A stretch of DNA of 64,000 bases from contig NZ_PTQY01000003.1 of assembly GCF_002943465.1 (NCBI RefSeq), forward strand, positions 124,001 to 188,000. Direction: 5' to 3'. Position numbers and translations under genes: made by a program. Under the pieces are notes generated by a model that had not been told where the DNA came from, did no database searches, and was given only the letters and a program-made list of their open reading frames with translations. This document shows positions 19,749-30,022 of the stretch, one piece after another. Position 1 is the stretch's first letter; each line of letters starts with the position of its first letter. Source of the stretch: Rhodoferax sp. TS-BS-61-7. Its GTDB lineage: Bacteria; Pseudomonadota; Gammaproteobacteria; Burkholderiales; Burkholderiaceae_C.

Positions 19749-20555
19749 ATGACAACATTTCGCCTCCCCCGCTTTCTGGCCACTGCCCTGCTGGCACTGG
19801 CCAGCCTGGGCGCCCACGCCCAAGGCCAGGCCGACTACCCGCTGGGCGCGGGCGACACCATTCGCGTGCAGGTCTTCCAAAACCCCGACCTCACCATCGA
19901 AACCCGCGTCTCCGAGCGTGGCAGCATCACCTACCCGCTCATTGGCGCGGTCGAGCTGGGTGGCCTCTCTGTGGCCGCGGCCGAAAAGAAAATTGCCGAT
20001 GCCCTGCAGACCGGCGGCTTTATCCAAAAACCCCAAGTCAACATCGCACTCATCCAGATCCGTGGCAACCAAGTCTCGGTGCTGGGCCAAGTAGCCCGCC
20101 CCGGCCGCTTTCCGCTAGAGACGGTTAACACCCGCCTCAGCGACATGCTGGCCAACGCCGGTGGTGCCACATCGGGGGGCGACGACATAGCCATCGTCAC
20201 CGGCGTGCGCGACGGCAAACTGTTCCGCAAAGAGGTGGATATCCCCTCCATCTTTTTGGCAGAAAAACTGCAAGACAACATGCTCCTGCAAGGCGGCGAC
20301 ACCATCTACGTGCACCGCGCCCCGGTGTTCTACATCTATGGCGAAGCCCAGCGCTCCGGCTCCTACCGCATTGAACGCGGCATGACGGTGATGCAAGCCC
20401 TGGCGCAAGGCGGCGGCCCCAACGCCCGCGGGTCCGAAAAGCGCCTGCGCCTGCACCGCAAACAAGACAGCGGCGGCATTCAACAGCTCGAACCCCAGCT
20501 CACCGACCCCGTGCTCCCCAATGACGTGATTTACGTCAAAGAAAGCATCTTCTAA
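19749..20555 (+). CDS. epsE: Polysaccharide export protein EpsE (Wza/OPX family)
   Basis: A 268-residue outer-membrane polysaccharide export protein. A signal peptide (LATALLALASLGAHAQ) is followed by the Poly_export domain, YPLGAGDTIRVQVFQNPDL to GGLSVAAAEKKIADAL. Two SLBB-like segments follow (QVSVLGQVARPGRFPLE and VFYIYGEAQRSGSYRIE). No lipobox Cys is seen, unlike classical Wza. It ends NDVIYVKESIF, typical of EpsE. It should form the export channel together with EpsF/EpsG. Confidence 0.93.
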   Translation: MTTFRLPRFLATALLALASLGAHAQGQADYPLGAGDTIRVQVFQNPDLTIETRVSERGSITYPLIGAVELGGLSVAAAEKKIADALQTGGFIQKPQVNIALIQIRGNQVSVLGQVARPGRFPLETVNTRLSDMLANAGGATSGGDDIAIVTGVRDGKLFRKEVDIPSIFLAEKLQDNMLLQGGDTIYVHRAPVFYIYGEAQRSGSYRIERGMTVMQALAQGGGPNARGSEKRLRLHRKQDSGGIQQLEPQLTDPVLPNDVIYVKESIF

Positions 20556-20569
20556 ACCCGGCCCCCGTT

Positions 20570-21946
20570 ATGACACTTCAACAGTTTCTACTCATCCTCC
20601 GGGCCCGCTGGAAGATTGCGCTGCTCGCCTTTGCACTCACCGTGGCTACTACCGTCGTGGTGAGCATGCTCATGGCCAAGCAATACACCGCCAGCGCCGC
20701 CGTGGTGGTGGACGTGCGTTCCCCCGACCCCGTAAGCGGCCTCATGCTCCAAGGCATGATGGCCCCCGGCTACATGGCCACGCAGGTTGACATCATCAAC
20801 AGCGACCGTGTGGCCCAAGCCGTGGTCAAAGGCCTGGGCATGGAAAACAGCCCGGCCATTCAGGCCCAGTGGCGCGAAGCCACCCAAGGCAAAGGCCAGT
20901 TGCGCGACTGGCTGGCATCGCTGCTGCAAAAAAGCCTGGACGTGAAACCCAGCCGCGAAAGCAACGTCATCAGCATCAACTACACCGGTGCCGACCCCGA
21001 CTTTGCCGCCGCCGTGGCCAACGCCTTTGCACAGGCCTATATCGACGTGAACCTGGACCTGCGCGTAGCCCCAGCCCGTCAGTACGCCACCTTTTTTGAC
21101 GAACAAACCAAAACCGCCCGCGAGAAGCTGGAGAAAGCCCAGCAAGCCCTGTCTGACTACCAGCAGCAAAACGGCATTACCAGCACCGACGAACGCCTAG
21201 ACTTTGAAACCGCCAAGCTCAACGAAACCAGCAGCCAGCTCACCGGCGTGCAAGGCCAAACCACCGACAGCCAAAGCAAACGCAGCAGCACCAAAGCCGA
21301 CACCCTGGCCGAAGTCATGCAAAGCCCGCTGGTCAACGGCCTGAAAGCCGACATTGCCCGCCTGGAAGCCAAGCTCACCGAAAGCAAAGTCAACCTCGGT
21401 GCCAACCACCCCCAAATCCAGCGCACCGAGTCTGAGTTGGGCGCACTGCGCGCCCAGCTAGACGCCGAAACCCGCAAGATCACCAGCTCCATTGAAACCA
21501 CCTACCAGGTCAGCAAACAGCGCGAAGCCCAGTTGCAAGGCGCCCTGGCCACCCAAAAAGCCCGCGTGCTCGTGCTCAACAAACAGCGCGATGAGCTGAA
21601 CGTGCTGCGCCGCGACATCGAATCCGCCCAGCGCGCGTTCGAGATCGTGAGCCAACGCGCCTCGCAAACCAATATTGAGAGCCAAACCAACCAAACCAAT
21701 ATTGCGGTGCTTAACCCTGCCATTGCGCCACCCGCACCATCCAAACCACGGGTGTTTTTGAATGTGCTGGTGTCCGTCTTCCTGGGCACCCTGCTCGGGG
21801 TTGGTCTGGCACTGCTGCTGGAGCTAATGAACCGCCGCGTCCGCTCTACCGAAGATTTGGTCGAAGCCCTGGAACTGCCCGTACTGGGCGCCATCAGCTC
21901 GGCATCGGGCATGTTTAAACGCACCGCCATTGGAGTTAGCGCATGA
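20570..21946 (+). CDS. epsF: Chain-length determinant protein EpsF (Wzz/PCP family)
   Basis: A 458-residue polysaccharide co-polymerase. The N-terminal membrane helix (ARWKIALLAFALTVATTVVV) is followed by a long periplasmic part with coiled-coil helices (~170-370, REKLEKAQQALSDYQQQ and ESKVNLGANHPQIQRTESEL). The C-terminal helix (VFLNVLVSVFLGTLLGVGLA) ends in the RRVRSTEDLVEALELPVLG signature. No kinase domain is fused; the separate EpsG supplies it. The stop overlaps the epsG start (ATGA). Confidence 0.94.
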   Translation: MTLQQFLLILRARWKIALLAFALTVATTVVVSMLMAKQYTASAAVVVDVRSPDPVSGLMLQGMMAPGYMATQVDIINSDRVAQAVVKGLGMENSPAIQAQWREATQGKGQLRDWLASLLQKSLDVKPSRESNVISINYTGADPDFAAAVANAFAQAYIDVNLDLRVAPARQYATFFDEQTKTAREKLEKAQQALSDYQQQNGITSTDERLDFETAKLNETSSQLTGVQGQTTDSQSKRSSTKADTLAEVMQSPLVNGLKADIARLEAKLTESKVNLGANHPQIQRTESELGALRAQLDAETRKITSSIETTYQVSKQREAQLQGALATQKARVLVLNKQRDELNVLRRDIESAQRAFEIVSQRASQTNIESQTNQTNIAVLNPAIAPPAPSKPRVFLNVLVSVFLGTLLGVGLALLLELMNRRVRSTEDLVEALELPVLGAISSASGMFKRTAIGVSA

Positions 21947-22791
21947 ACCAGGTTAGAACCATTGGCGACATTTTGGTAGCCACCGGCCGCCTGAGCCAAG
22001 ACGATGCCGCCCGCATTGTGGAGCGCCAGCACGCCGACAAAGTGCAGTTTGGCGACGCCGCCCTGGCCCTGAAGGTGCTGACCAAAGACGACATCGACTT
22101 TGCCCTGAGCAAACAGTTTGACTACGCCTACCTTAGCGACCAAGACGACTCCGTCAGCCACGAACTGGTAGCCGCCTACAAACCCTTTAGCCGTGTGGGC
22201 GAAAACCTGCGCGCCGTGCGCAGCCAGCTCATGCTGCGCTGGTTTAACACCGACCCCGCGCACAAAGTCATCGCCATCGTCAGCCCCGGCAGCGGCGAAG
22301 GCCGCAGCTTCATTGCCGCCAACCTCGCCATCGTGTTTGCCCAACAAGGCGAGCGCACCTTGCTGATAGACGCCGACCTGCGCGCCAAACCTGCGCGTGC
22401 GCAAAACGCCTTGTTCAAGCTTGGCAAAAGCGCCGGCCTGTCTGGCATCTTGGCCAACCGTGCGGGGCTTGAAGTGGCCCAGCTCGTGCCCGGCCTGCCC
22501 GGCCTGGCCGTGCTGCCCGCCGGTGCCACCCCGCCCAACCCCCAAGAGCTGCTGGGCCGCCCCGCCTTTGGCGACCTGCTCCGCATTGCCAGCCAGCAGT
22601 TTGATGTGATCATCATCGACACCCCCGCCGGCACCGAATTTGCCGACGCAGAGGTGACCGCCGCCCGTGCTGGCGCAGCCCTGCTGGTGGCCCGCAAAAA
22701 CAAAAGCCTGGTCCCCCAGGCCAACCAACTGGCTCGGCGCCTGCAAGACAGCGGCGTTGCACTGGTGGGCTCCGTGCTCAACGACGCATGA
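21943..22791 (+). CDS. epsG: Chain-length determinant tyrosine kinase EpsG (BY-kinase)
   Basis: A 282-residue cytoplasmic BY-kinase partner of EpsF. The N-terminal ~65 residues (IGDILVATGRLSQDDAARIV, KQFDYAYL) resemble the small MshEN/type II secretion E domain seen in EpsG. The ATPase domain has a Walker A at residues 114-122 (SPGSGEGRS), with Arg121 where most BY-kinases have Lys. Walker A' is at 140-145 (LLIDAD) and Walker B is DVIIIDTPA. No C-terminal Tyr cluster is present; the protein ends VGSVLNDA. It overlaps epsF and xrtB by 4 bp each, so its translation is coupled to both. Confidence 0.92.
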   Translation: MNQVRTIGDILVATGRLSQDDAARIVERQHADKVQFGDAALALKVLTKDDIDFALSKQFDYAYLSDQDDSVSHELVAAYKPFSRVGENLRAVRSQLMLRWFNTDPAHKVIAIVSPGSGEGRSFIAANLAIVFAQQGERTLLIDADLRAKPARAQNALFKLGKSAGLSGILANRAGLEVAQLVPGLPGLAVLPAGATPPNPQELLGRPAFGDLLRIASQQFDVIIIDTPAGTEFADAEVTAARAGAALLVARKNKSLVPQANQLARRLQDSGVALVGSVLNDA

Positions 22792-23699
22792 GCGCCACCA
22801 TGCCCCGCATCTACCGCGGCAAACCCACCCTGCAGGCCGAGCTGCTGGCCTGGCTCCCGGTCATGCTCGGGCTGGCCGCGCTGTACCTGCCAACTTTGCA
22901 CGACCTGTTCACCGGCATTTGGGCGAGTGACGCCCAAATGCACGGCCCCATAGTGCTAGGCATCTCGTGCTGGCTCATCTACCGTGGCTGGCCCGACATG
23001 CTGACCGCCAGCCATGGCGAAAAACCTAGCGCCTGGGGCTGGCCTGTTTTTGCCTTCGGCCTGCTGCTGTATGCGCTGGGTCGCTCACAAGACATCTTGA
23101 TTTTCGAGGTCGGCTCCGTCCTCTGGCTGCTGGTCAGCATCACACTGCTCAACCTGGGCCCCAAGGCCCTGAAGGCACAGTGGTTTGCGCTCTTCTTCAT
23201 GCTGTTTATGGTGCCCCTGCCTGGTGCGGTGGTAGACACCGTAACCATGCCCATGAAGATGGCCGTGTCGTATGTGGCCGAGCAGGTGCTGTTTTGGGTG
23301 GGCTACCCCATTGGCCGCAATGGCGTCATTTTGCAAATTGGCCAATACATGCTGCTGGTGGCAGACGCCTGCGCAGGCCTGCACACCCTGCTAACGCTAG
23401 AAGCCTTGGGCCTGCTGTACCTCAACATCGTGCGGCGCGACTCCCTCGTGCGCAACGTCGGCTTGGCCATCCTTATCGTGCCCATCTCCTTCACGGCCAA
23501 CGTCATTCGCGTTATGGCGCTCAGCCTCATCACCTACCACTTTGGCGACGAAGCGGGCCAAGGTTTCTTGCACGGCTTTGCGGGCATGGTGCTCTTTCTC
23601 AGTGCGCTGCTGCTCATCATTGGCTTTGACACCGTGCTGCAAACCTTTGAAGCGTTCCGTGCACGCACCAAGGCACACACATCACGGGTAGCAACATGA
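22788..23699 (+). CDS. xrtB: Exosortase B (PEP-CTERM transpeptidase)
   Basis: A 303-residue polytopic membrane protease/transpeptidase that recognises PEP-CTERM signals on the periplasmic side. About eight hydrophobic segments are visible. The catalytic triad is complete: C195 in VADACAGLHTL, R241 in ANVIRVMAL and H262 in LHGFAGM. It lies between epsG and epsI, each with a 4-bp overlap, the order typical of XrtB loci. Its likely substrates in this window are the PEP-CTERM proteins at 10743-11258, 40367-40855 and 42634-43221. Confidence 0.95.
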   Translation: MSATMPRIYRGKPTLQAELLAWLPVMLGLAALYLPTLHDLFTGIWASDAQMHGPIVLGISCWLIYRGWPDMLTASHGEKPSAWGWPVFAFGLLLYALGRSQDILIFEVGSVLWLLVSITLLNLGPKALKAQWFALFFMLFMVPLPGAVVDTVTMPMKMAVSYVAEQVLFWVGYPIGRNGVILQIGQYMLLVADACAGLHTLLTLEALGLLYLNIVRRDSLVRNVGLAILIVPISFTANVIRVMALSLITYHFGDEAGQGFLHGFAGMVLFLSALLLIIGFDTVLQTFEAFRARTKAHTSRVAT

Positions 23700-24391
23700 T
23701 GAACCGACAAATCAAAGGCTGGCTGGCCCTGGTGCTCATGGTTGCCACCAGCATCGCAGCCACTACCATCAAACCCACCGAACTGCTGGCCGCCTCCCGG
23801 GGCGATACCAAGCTCGAAACCATCATCCCCACCCAATTTGGCGAATGGCGCGAGCTCCAAAGCTCCGGCAGGTTGGTGATCAACCCCCAGCAAACTGAGC
23901 TACTGCAAAAGCTTTACTCGCAAACCCTGTCGCGCACCTATGTGCGGCCCGATGGCGGCATCGTCATGCTGTCCATTGCGTATGGCAACAACCAAAGCGA
24001 TGGCTTGGCACTGCACTACCCCGACGTTTGTTACCCCGCCCAAGGCTTTAAAGTCACCTCCAGCCAGTTCGGAACATTGCCCACCAACCTTGGCCCTATC
24101 CGCGTCAAACGGCTTGAAACCGAGCTGGGCAATCGCAAAGAACCCCTTACCTACTGGGCTACCATTGGCGACGCGGTGGTGCAAGGCGGAACAGAAACCA
24201 AACTGGCTCAGCTTCGTTATGGTTTTCAGGGCCAAATTCCCGACGGATTGATCTTCCGCGTCTCCTCCATCACCCGCGACACCGAGCTGGCTTACAAGTT
24301 GCAAGCGCAATTTGTGACCGACTTGTTAGCAGCCATTCCCGCATCACACCGTAAATTTCTTTCAGGCATTTCTACACCCAACGCATCATGA
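23696..24391 (+). CDS. epsI: EpsI family protein
   Basis: A 231-residue protein of the EpsI family that accompanies or is fused to exosortases. An N-terminal signal/membrane segment ([19 protein letters not shown]) is followed by the periplasmic domain with TQFGEWRE, the central [13 protein letters not shown] motif (H107, C112) and a C-terminal segment rich in Leu and Ile. The molecular role is unknown; the conserved His/Cys suggest a catalytic or processing function, by inference. It is coupled to xrtB and gmd by 4-bp overlaps. Confidence 0.9.
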   Translation: MMNRQIKGWLALVLMVATSIAATTIKPTELLAASRGDTKLETIIPTQFGEWRELQSSGRLVINPQQTELLQKLYSQTLSRTYVRPDGGIVMLSIAYGNNQSDGLALHYPDVCYPAQGFKVTSSQFGTLPTNLGPIRVKRLETELGNRKEPLTYWATIGDAVVQGGTETKLAQLRYGFQGQIPDGLIFRVSSITRDTELAYKLQAQFVTDLLAAIPASHRKFLSGISTPNAS

Positions 24392-25503
24392 AAAAAGTAG
24401 CACTTATCACCGGCGTCACAGGCCAAGACGGTTCTTATTTGGCAGAGCTGTTGCTCAAAAAAGGCTACGAGGTGCACGGCATCAAACGCCGCGCATCGAG
24501 CTTTAACACCGACCGCATTGACCACCTGTACCAAGACCCCCATGTGTCGGCCCGCAACTTCACGCTGCACTACGGCGACCTGACCGACAGCAGCAACCTC
24601 ATCCGCATCATCCAACTGGTGCAACCCGATGAGATTTACAACCTGGGCGCAATGAGCCATGTGGCCGTGTCATTCGAATCGCCCGAATACACCGCAGACG
24701 CCGATGGCATGGGCACCCTGCGTATTCTGGAAGCCATCCGCATCCTGGGCCTGGAGAAAAAGACCCGCTTTTACCAAGCGTCTACCTCCGAGCTGTATGG
24801 CCTGGTGCAAGAAATTCCGCAAAAGGAAACCACCCCCTTCTATCCCCGCAGCCCCTACGCCGTGGCCAAGATGTATGCCTACTGGATCACGGTGAACTAC
24901 CGCGAAGCCTATGGCATGTACGCCTGCAACGGCATCTTGTTTAACCACGAGAGCCCCCTGCGCGGCGAAACCTTTGTTACCCGCAAAATCACCCGCGCCA
25001 TCAGCCGCATTGCGCTGGGCCTGCAAGACTGCCTGTACCTGGGCAACATGAGCGCCCTGCGTGATTGGGGCCACGCCCGTGACTATGTAGAAATGCAATG
25101 GCTCATGCTGCAGCAAGACCACGCCGAAGACTTTGTGATTGCCACCGGTGTGCAATACAGCGTGCGCCAGTTTGTGGAGTTTGCCGCGGCAGAGCTGGGC
25201 ATCACACTCGCCTGGACTGGCGAAGGCGAAAACGAAATTGGCACCGTGGTGGCCATTACCGGCTCTGAAGCCAAGTGCAAAGTGGGCGATGTGATTGTGA
25301 AAGTGGACCCCCGCTACTACCGCCCCACCGAAGTGGAAACCCTGCTGGGCGACCCCACCAAGGCCAAAGAAAAACTGGGCTGGGTGCCCACCACCAGCCT
25401 GCAAGAACTGGTGGCAGAAATGGTGCAAGCCGACTTCACCAGCGCCAAGCGTGACGCACTGGTCAAGCTGGCCGGCTTTCAAACCTACGACCACCACGAG
25501 TAA
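24388..25503 (+). CDS. gmd: GDP-mannose 4,6-dehydratase
   Basis: A 371-residue enzyme converting GDP-D-mannose to GDP-4-keto-6-deoxymannose, the first committed step to GDP-L-fucose. NADP site [19 protein letters not shown] and [14 protein letters not shown] are clear. The catalytic region [20 protein letters not shown] and [10 protein letters not shown] (Tyr-x3-Lys) follows, then [19 protein letters not shown]. The ATG overlaps the epsI stop, and fcl follows after 11 bp. Confidence 0.98.
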   Translation: MKKVALITGVTGQDGSYLAELLLKKGYEVHGIKRRASSFNTDRIDHLYQDPHVSARNFTLHYGDLTDSSNLIRIIQLVQPDEIYNLGAMSHVAVSFESPEYTADADGMGTLRILEAIRILGLEKKTRFYQASTSELYGLVQEIPQKETTPFYPRSPYAVAKMYAYWITVNYREAYGMYACNGILFNHESPLRGETFVTRKITRAISRIALGLQDCLYLGNMSALRDWGHARDYVEMQWLMLQQDHAEDFVIATGVQYSVRQFVEFAAAELGITLAWTGEGENEIGTVVAITGSEAKCKVGDVIVKVDPRYYRPTEVETLLGDPTKAKEKLGWVPTTSLQELVAEMVQADFTSAKRDALVKLAGFQTYDHHE

Positions 25504-25514
25504 GCCCCAGCCGT

Positions 25515-26501
25515 ATGGACAAGAACGCAAAAATCTACGTGGCGGGCCACCGCGGCCTGGTGGGCTCTGCCATTGTGCAAAACCTGCAAGCAGCGGGCTA
25601 CACCAACCTGCTGCTGCGCACGCACGCAGAGTTGGACCTGACCAACCAAACCGCCACCGCAGCCTTCTTTGCAGCAGAAAAGCCAGACTACGTGTTTTTG
25701 GCTGCAGCAAAGGTGGGTGGCATTTTGGCCAACAACATCTACCCGGCCGAGTTCATCCGCGACAACCTGCTCATCCAAAGCAACATCATCCACGCCGCCT
25801 ATGTGAACCAGGTCAAGCGCCTGCTGTTTTTGGGCTCTAGCTGCATCTACCCCAAGCTGGCCCCCCAGCCCATGAAGGAAGAGCACCTGCTCACCGGCCC
25901 GCTGGAGCCCACCAACCGGCCCTATGCATTGGCCAAGATTGCAGGCGTGGAAATGTGCTGGAGCTACAACCGCCAGTACGGCACCAAGTACCTGGCCGCC
26001 ATGCCTACCAACCTGTACGGCCCGGGCGACAACTACCACCCCGACAACAGCCACGTCATCCCTGCACTGATCCGCAAGTTTCACGAAGCCAAAGTCAGCG
26101 GCGTCCCCACCGTCACGGTATGGGGTACCGGCACCCCCAAGCGCGAATTTTTGTACAGCAGCGACATGGCAGATGCCTGCGTTTACCTGATGCAACTCCC
26201 CGATGACCAGTACGAGCACTTGCTGGGCAGTGACGAATCGAAGTCTGGGAAATTTGAGCCCCCGCTTATCAACATTGGAGTGGGCAACGACGTCACCATC
26301 AAAGAGCTGGCGCAAACGGTTCAAGCTGTTGTGGGTTACGACGGTGGCATCGTCTTTGACAGCACCAAACCCGACGGCACACCACGCAAACTTATGGACG
26401 TAACCCGGCTTAACAGCATGGGTTGGAAAGCGCCCACCAGCCTTGAGGCTGGATTGAAAGTTGCCTACCAAGACTTCCAGACAGATACCACTCCAACTTA
26501 G
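25515..26501 (+). CDS. fcl: GDP-L-fucose synthase
   Basis: A 328-residue epimerase/reductase that finishes GDP-L-fucose. It shows [46 protein letters not shown] and [12 protein letters not shown] (Tyr-x3-Lys), and ends in the usual [12 protein letters not shown]. With gmd, manC and the phosphohexomutase it gives the fucose branch. It is the last gene before base composition shifts to AT-rich. Confidence 0.97.
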   Translation: MDKNAKIYVAGHRGLVGSAIVQNLQAAGYTNLLLRTHAELDLTNQTATAAFFAAEKPDYVFLAAAKVGGILANNIYPAEFIRDNLLIQSNIIHAAYVNQVKRLLFLGSSCIYPKLAPQPMKEEHLLTGPLEPTNRPYALAKIAGVEMCWSYNRQYGTKYLAAMPTNLYGPGDNYHPDNSHVIPALIRKFHEAKVSGVPTVTVWGTGTPKREFLYSSDMADACVYLMQLPDDQYEHLLGSDESKSGKFEPPLINIGVGNDVTIKELAQTVQAVVGYDGGIVFDSTKPDGTPRKLMDVTRLNSMGWKAPTSLEAGLKVAYQDFQTDTTPT

Positions 26502-26508
26502 AGAATTC

Positions 26509-28023
26509 ATGCAACATGACTTGGCGCGCCGAAGTGTGCATGCAGTTCTCTGGAGCTATTTCGGTGCTGCAGGAAAAATTGCAGCTCAACTCGTTATTCA
26601 AGTATTTCTGGCACGAATGCTAGGGCCAGTCGTCTTCGGACAATATGCCGCAGTACTTATAGTTATCGGGATTGGATGGCTCCTAGCTGACAGTGGTTTT
26701 GGGGCAGCATTAGTGCAAAAGAAAGAAATTCAAGACAAAGATGTTTCTTATGTACTTGGATGGGTACTTTTACTATCAACTGCAACCTGCACCTCGATAG
26801 TATTTTTGGCTCCATGGATTGCGCGTGCCATGGGTGACGCTAGCCTGACTTGGCCAATAATGGCCTGCGGCCCAATAGTTTCGCTGCAGGCGCTTTCGAA
26901 TATAAGTGCTTCGATTCTGCGCAGAAATCTGGACATGAAGCGCAACCAAATTATTCAGTTAACTGCCTATGTAATTGGATTTGGCGTAATTGCCATTGGC
27001 TTAGCTCTCTTAGGTCTTGGCGTATGGAGTCTGGTCATTGGTTTTTTAGCGCAAACACTTATCACCTTAATAGCTGGCTACAGTATCGTTCGCCACAGCT
27101 TGAAACCAACACTTCATGGCGATTCTTCATTGCGAAAATTTGGCTTTGGAGTTTTAGCAACCAATGTCGCTAACTGGTCTATAGAAAGCCTTGACCGTTT
27201 TTTCATTGGCCGCCAGTGGGGAATCACCGCGCTAGGCAATTACTCAGCAGCAGCAAATTTGTCTAGAGTGCCTGTATCACTGCTAGTGAATTCACTACAA
27301 GCAGTGACTTTTTCATCCGCATCGCGAGCTCAAGAAAATCCAAATCAAGTTCGTAAGGGCTACAACTTACTGCTTACAGCCACTAGCCTCCTTACGTTTC
27401 CTCTAGCCACTTTTCTTGCCTTCAAAGCCAATCTAATCATTAATTTACTTTATGGCGATAAGTGGCTAGATGCTGGACCACTTTTTGCAGCATTTTGCAT
27501 TGCAATCCCTTTCTATGTTCTCCTATCGATAACTGGACCTCTACTATGGGCCATAGGCAGGCCCGAAAGCGAATTCAAACCTCAACTAATTTCAGCAATA
27601 TTTTTGTTATCTGGATTATTTTTTCTTAAGTCATATCCACTTAATGTGGCAGTTTGGATCATTCCAGTAATCTACTTCATCCGCTTTGGATTAGTTTATT
27701 CAGTTCTTTATCAGCATTTAAAGTTAAGTACGAAAAGTTTAATTCAAGCGTCAAAGGGTGGAGCGATCATGACATGCATGGTTATTTTCATAGAAACCAT
27801 AATAAACCACACCCTAACACTTCAACTAGAGTCGAGTTGGTTCAAAGAGATAATTAAACTCACCATTTTGCTAATTAGCAGCCTATTCATTTTAAGGACG
27901 TACCCACGCTCTTTAATTGGAGATGAATTTATGAATACGATTACGAACAATAGAAACAGATCGAATCTCCTGAAAATACTGCATAAATTTATTAACCCAA
28001 CAAGCGACAACAATGCTAAATAG
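26509..28023 (+). CDS. Oligosaccharide flippase, Wzx/RfbX type
   Basis: A 504-residue inner-membrane protein with about 12-14 hydrophobic segments. It opens with [20 protein letters not shown] and [19 protein letters not shown], the usual N-terminal face of polysaccharide flippases of the MATE-like MOP superfamily. ATG 26509 follows the fcl stop by 7 bp; the frame is open 16 codons upstream. It should flip the lipid-linked repeat unit to the periplasm. From here the DNA is clearly richer in A+T than the eps genes, suggesting acquisition as a glycan-specific cassette. Confidence 0.9.
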   Translation: MQHDLARRSVHAVLWSYFGAAGKIAAQLVIQVFLARMLGPVVFGQYAAVLIVIGIGWLLADSGFGAALVQKKEIQDKDVSYVLGWVLLLSTATCTSIVFLAPWIARAMGDASLTWPIMACGPIVSLQALSNISASILRRNLDMKRNQIIQLTAYVIGFGVIAIGLALLGLGVWSLVIGFLAQTLITLIAGYSIVRHSLKPTLHGDSSLRKFGFGVLATNVANWSIESLDRFFIGRQWGITALGNYSAAANLSRVPVSLLVNSLQAVTFSSASRAQENPNQVRKGYNLLLTATSLLTFPLATFLAFKANLIINLLYGDKWLDAGPLFAAFCIAIPFYVLLSITGPLLWAIGRPESEFKPQLISAIFLLSGLFFLKSYPLNVAVWIIPVIYFIRFGLVYSVLYQHLKLSTKSLIQASKGGAIMTCMVIFIETIINHTLTLQLESSWFKEIIKLTILLISSLFILRTYPRSLIGDEFMNTITNNRNRSNLLKILHKFINPTSDNNAK

Positions 28024-28636
28024 CATATTTAGAAAGTTAATGCGCGTTAACAAGTTCCCAACTTATGCGAAGCAAATATGGTGGATTGCAACAATCGCCC
28101 CAACTTTGCGCTATTCAGGTGTATTACTAGGAGTGAATATCAAGTTCTATGGAAAACCCATAATCTCTTTATTCAAAAATAGTGTTATTCAAATCGGCAA
28201 TGCAAGTACTATTTGTTCATCATCCTTTTACACAGCGCTAGGGGTCAATCATCCAACAGTTATTCGCACGCTACGAGAGGGAGCCTGTATTGTTATAGGT
28301 GACCATACAGGCATCAGCGGCGGCAGCATTTGCTCAGCGTTATCTGTGAAAATCGGACACAGATGTTTAATTGGAGCCAATGTAACAATATCCGACTCTG
28401 ACTTTCATCCTTCGCGCTCAAAGGAAAGGCGTTACACGACGAACCAAGATGCGATAGCATCATCGCCCGTCGAAATAGGAGATAACGTATTCATTGGCGC
28501 AAACTCCATCATATTAAAAGGAGTAACCATTGGTGAAAATTCTGTTATCGGCGCCGGATCGGTTGTCACAAAAAGCATTCCATCAAATTGCGTAGTCGCA
28601 GGCAACCCGGCCAGAGTTATAAAGCTACTAGACTAA
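28013..28636 (+). CDS. Hexapeptide-repeat acyltransferase
   Basis: A 207-residue left-handed beta-helix transferase. Hexapeptide turns ([48 protein letters not shown]) lead to the terminal [13 protein letters not shown]. The active-site-type His is in SDFHPS. It probably O-acetylates a sugar of the repeat unit with acetyl-CoA. Its ATG overlaps the flippase stop by 11 bp. AT-rich like its neighbours. Acyl group and target sugar are unknown. Confidence 0.85.
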   Translation: MLNSIFRKLMRVNKFPTYAKQIWWIATIAPTLRYSGVLLGVNIKFYGKPIISLFKNSVIQIGNASTICSSSFYTALGVNHPTVIRTLREGACIVIGDHTGISGGSICSALSVKIGHRCLIGANVTISDSDFHPSRSKERRYTTNQDAIASSPVEIGDNVFIGANSIILKGVTIGENSVIGAGSVVTKSIPSNCVVAGNPARVIKLLD

Positions 28637-28652
28637 TTAGGGCTGTATTTTT

Positions 28653-29906
28653 ATGCACATTGCGATTGTCGGACCAATAGCCACGAATGATATTCAACAA
28701 TATTTAAATGGATCTCATGAAAAACTACCTGTTGGCTATTCGGGCGCACCTCTACTTGCTTCACTGATTGGGAGTTTGATAGAAAGAGGACATACGGTTT
28801 CTGCTATTACCTTATCTAAAGACATCGCACTAGATGAAAAAGGGTTCGTCAAAGCATATGGACCCAATTTTTCGATAAGTTATTGTGTGATGCGCCCGCG
28901 AGCATGGGCGCCCAATCGTTTTATGCCAGGTCGAATAGTTGATCTCTTTGCTCTTGAAAAACGTCTACTTATTGCCGCAATAAATGAAGCGAAACCTGAT
29001 GTGGTACATGCCCATTGGGCGTATGAATTTGGTGCCGCAGCAATTTCAGTGAAATATCCTCATGTAATTACCAGTCATGACTCTCCATTCGATATTGCAA
29101 GAATCTCTAATAGTGAAAAATTAACTATTTGTGCATACCGATGGCTTCGCACATTAATTGCTAAAAATGTGCTTAGAAGAGCAAATTACGTGACTACTGT
29201 CTCACCGTATCTTAGAGACAAGATTCAACCCATAACTAGATGCAAAGTTCAAGTCATACCAAATCCAGTTGACGATTGTGCGCTCGCGCTTGCCGAGCGC
29301 AGACAGTCCAATAACCGCCCAACCATCGTGATGGTTTGCAATGGATGGGATGCGCGGAAGAATCCTGAACCGGGTCTACTTGCATTCACCAAACTGAAGA
29401 TAAAGATGCCCGGCGCAACAATGCACCTGTATGGCAACGACTTTGGTCCCAATCAAACTGCGGAGACTTGGTGCAAAGCCAAAGGTATTGAAAATGGCAT
29501 GCATTTTCACGGCGCAGTGCAGCACAAACAGCTATTAAAAGAATTAGCAAGACATGACCTCCTTCTGCACACATCCATCGAAGAGTCGTTTGGCATGGTG
29601 ATTGCCGAGGCGATGGCAATGGGACTACCAGTTGTGGCGGGTAACGCTAGCGGTGCTGTCCCCTGGGTGGTTGGAGACAGCGGCATGCTATGCAACATCA
29701 GGGATTCTGACGATATAGCTGCAGCACTAGTTGAAGCGCTATCTGCACAAAGATATGCAGCATCTTCCAGCAGTGGAATCGATTCCATAAAAAATCGTTT
29801 CACGACAACCGCAGTCACTAACGAATTTTTTGCAATTTATAAAGCTGCAATATCAGCTTGGCCAACGGATCACACGAACTCGGCCACCAAAGGGGTTGTG
29901 GAATGA
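28653..29906 (+). CDS. Glycosyltransferase family 4
   Basis: A 417-residue GT-B fold transferase. The N-terminal domain has GYSGAPLLASLIGSLIERGH and DVVHAHWAYEFGA. The nucleotide-sugar domain has VVMCNGWDARKNPEPGL-type residues (TIVMVCNGWDARKNPEP), HGAVQHKQLLKELARHDLLLH and the EX7E motif in EESFGMVIAEAMAMGLPVVAG. It adds one sugar of the repeat unit at the cytoplasmic face. Donor not predictable; GDP-Fuc or GDP-Man are available from this locus. Confidence 0.9.
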   Translation: MHIAIVGPIATNDIQQYLNGSHEKLPVGYSGAPLLASLIGSLIERGHTVSAITLSKDIALDEKGFVKAYGPNFSISYCVMRPRAWAPNRFMPGRIVDLFALEKRLLIAAINEAKPDVVHAHWAYEFGAAAISVKYPHVITSHDSPFDIARISNSEKLTICAYRWLRTLIAKNVLRRANYVTTVSPYLRDKIQPITRCKVQVIPNPVDDCALALAERRQSNNRPTIVMVCNGWDARKNPEPGLLAFTKLKIKMPGATMHLYGNDFGPNQTAETWCKAKGIENGMHFHGAVQHKQLLKELARHDLLLHTSIEESFGMVIAEAMAMGLPVVAGNASGAVPWVVGDSGMLCNIRDSDDIAAALVEALSAQRYAASSSSGIDSIKNRFTTTAVTNEFFAIYKAAISAWPTDHTNSATKGVVE

Positions 29907-30022
29907 CAGCAACCTGCTGCAGGTTGTAAATATATCGATGCAACAAGTATGCATTCAAAAAAAAATCAATCGCTAGTTACTAACAACATCGCGCTTGCTC
30001 ATAAGTGACTTCATAAATTTAT
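29907..30022. other. AT-rich gap between two glycosyltransferase genes
   Basis: 116 bp with no open frame of note, no clear hairpin and no promoter I can support. It is the longest gap inside the cassette. Confidence 0.5.
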
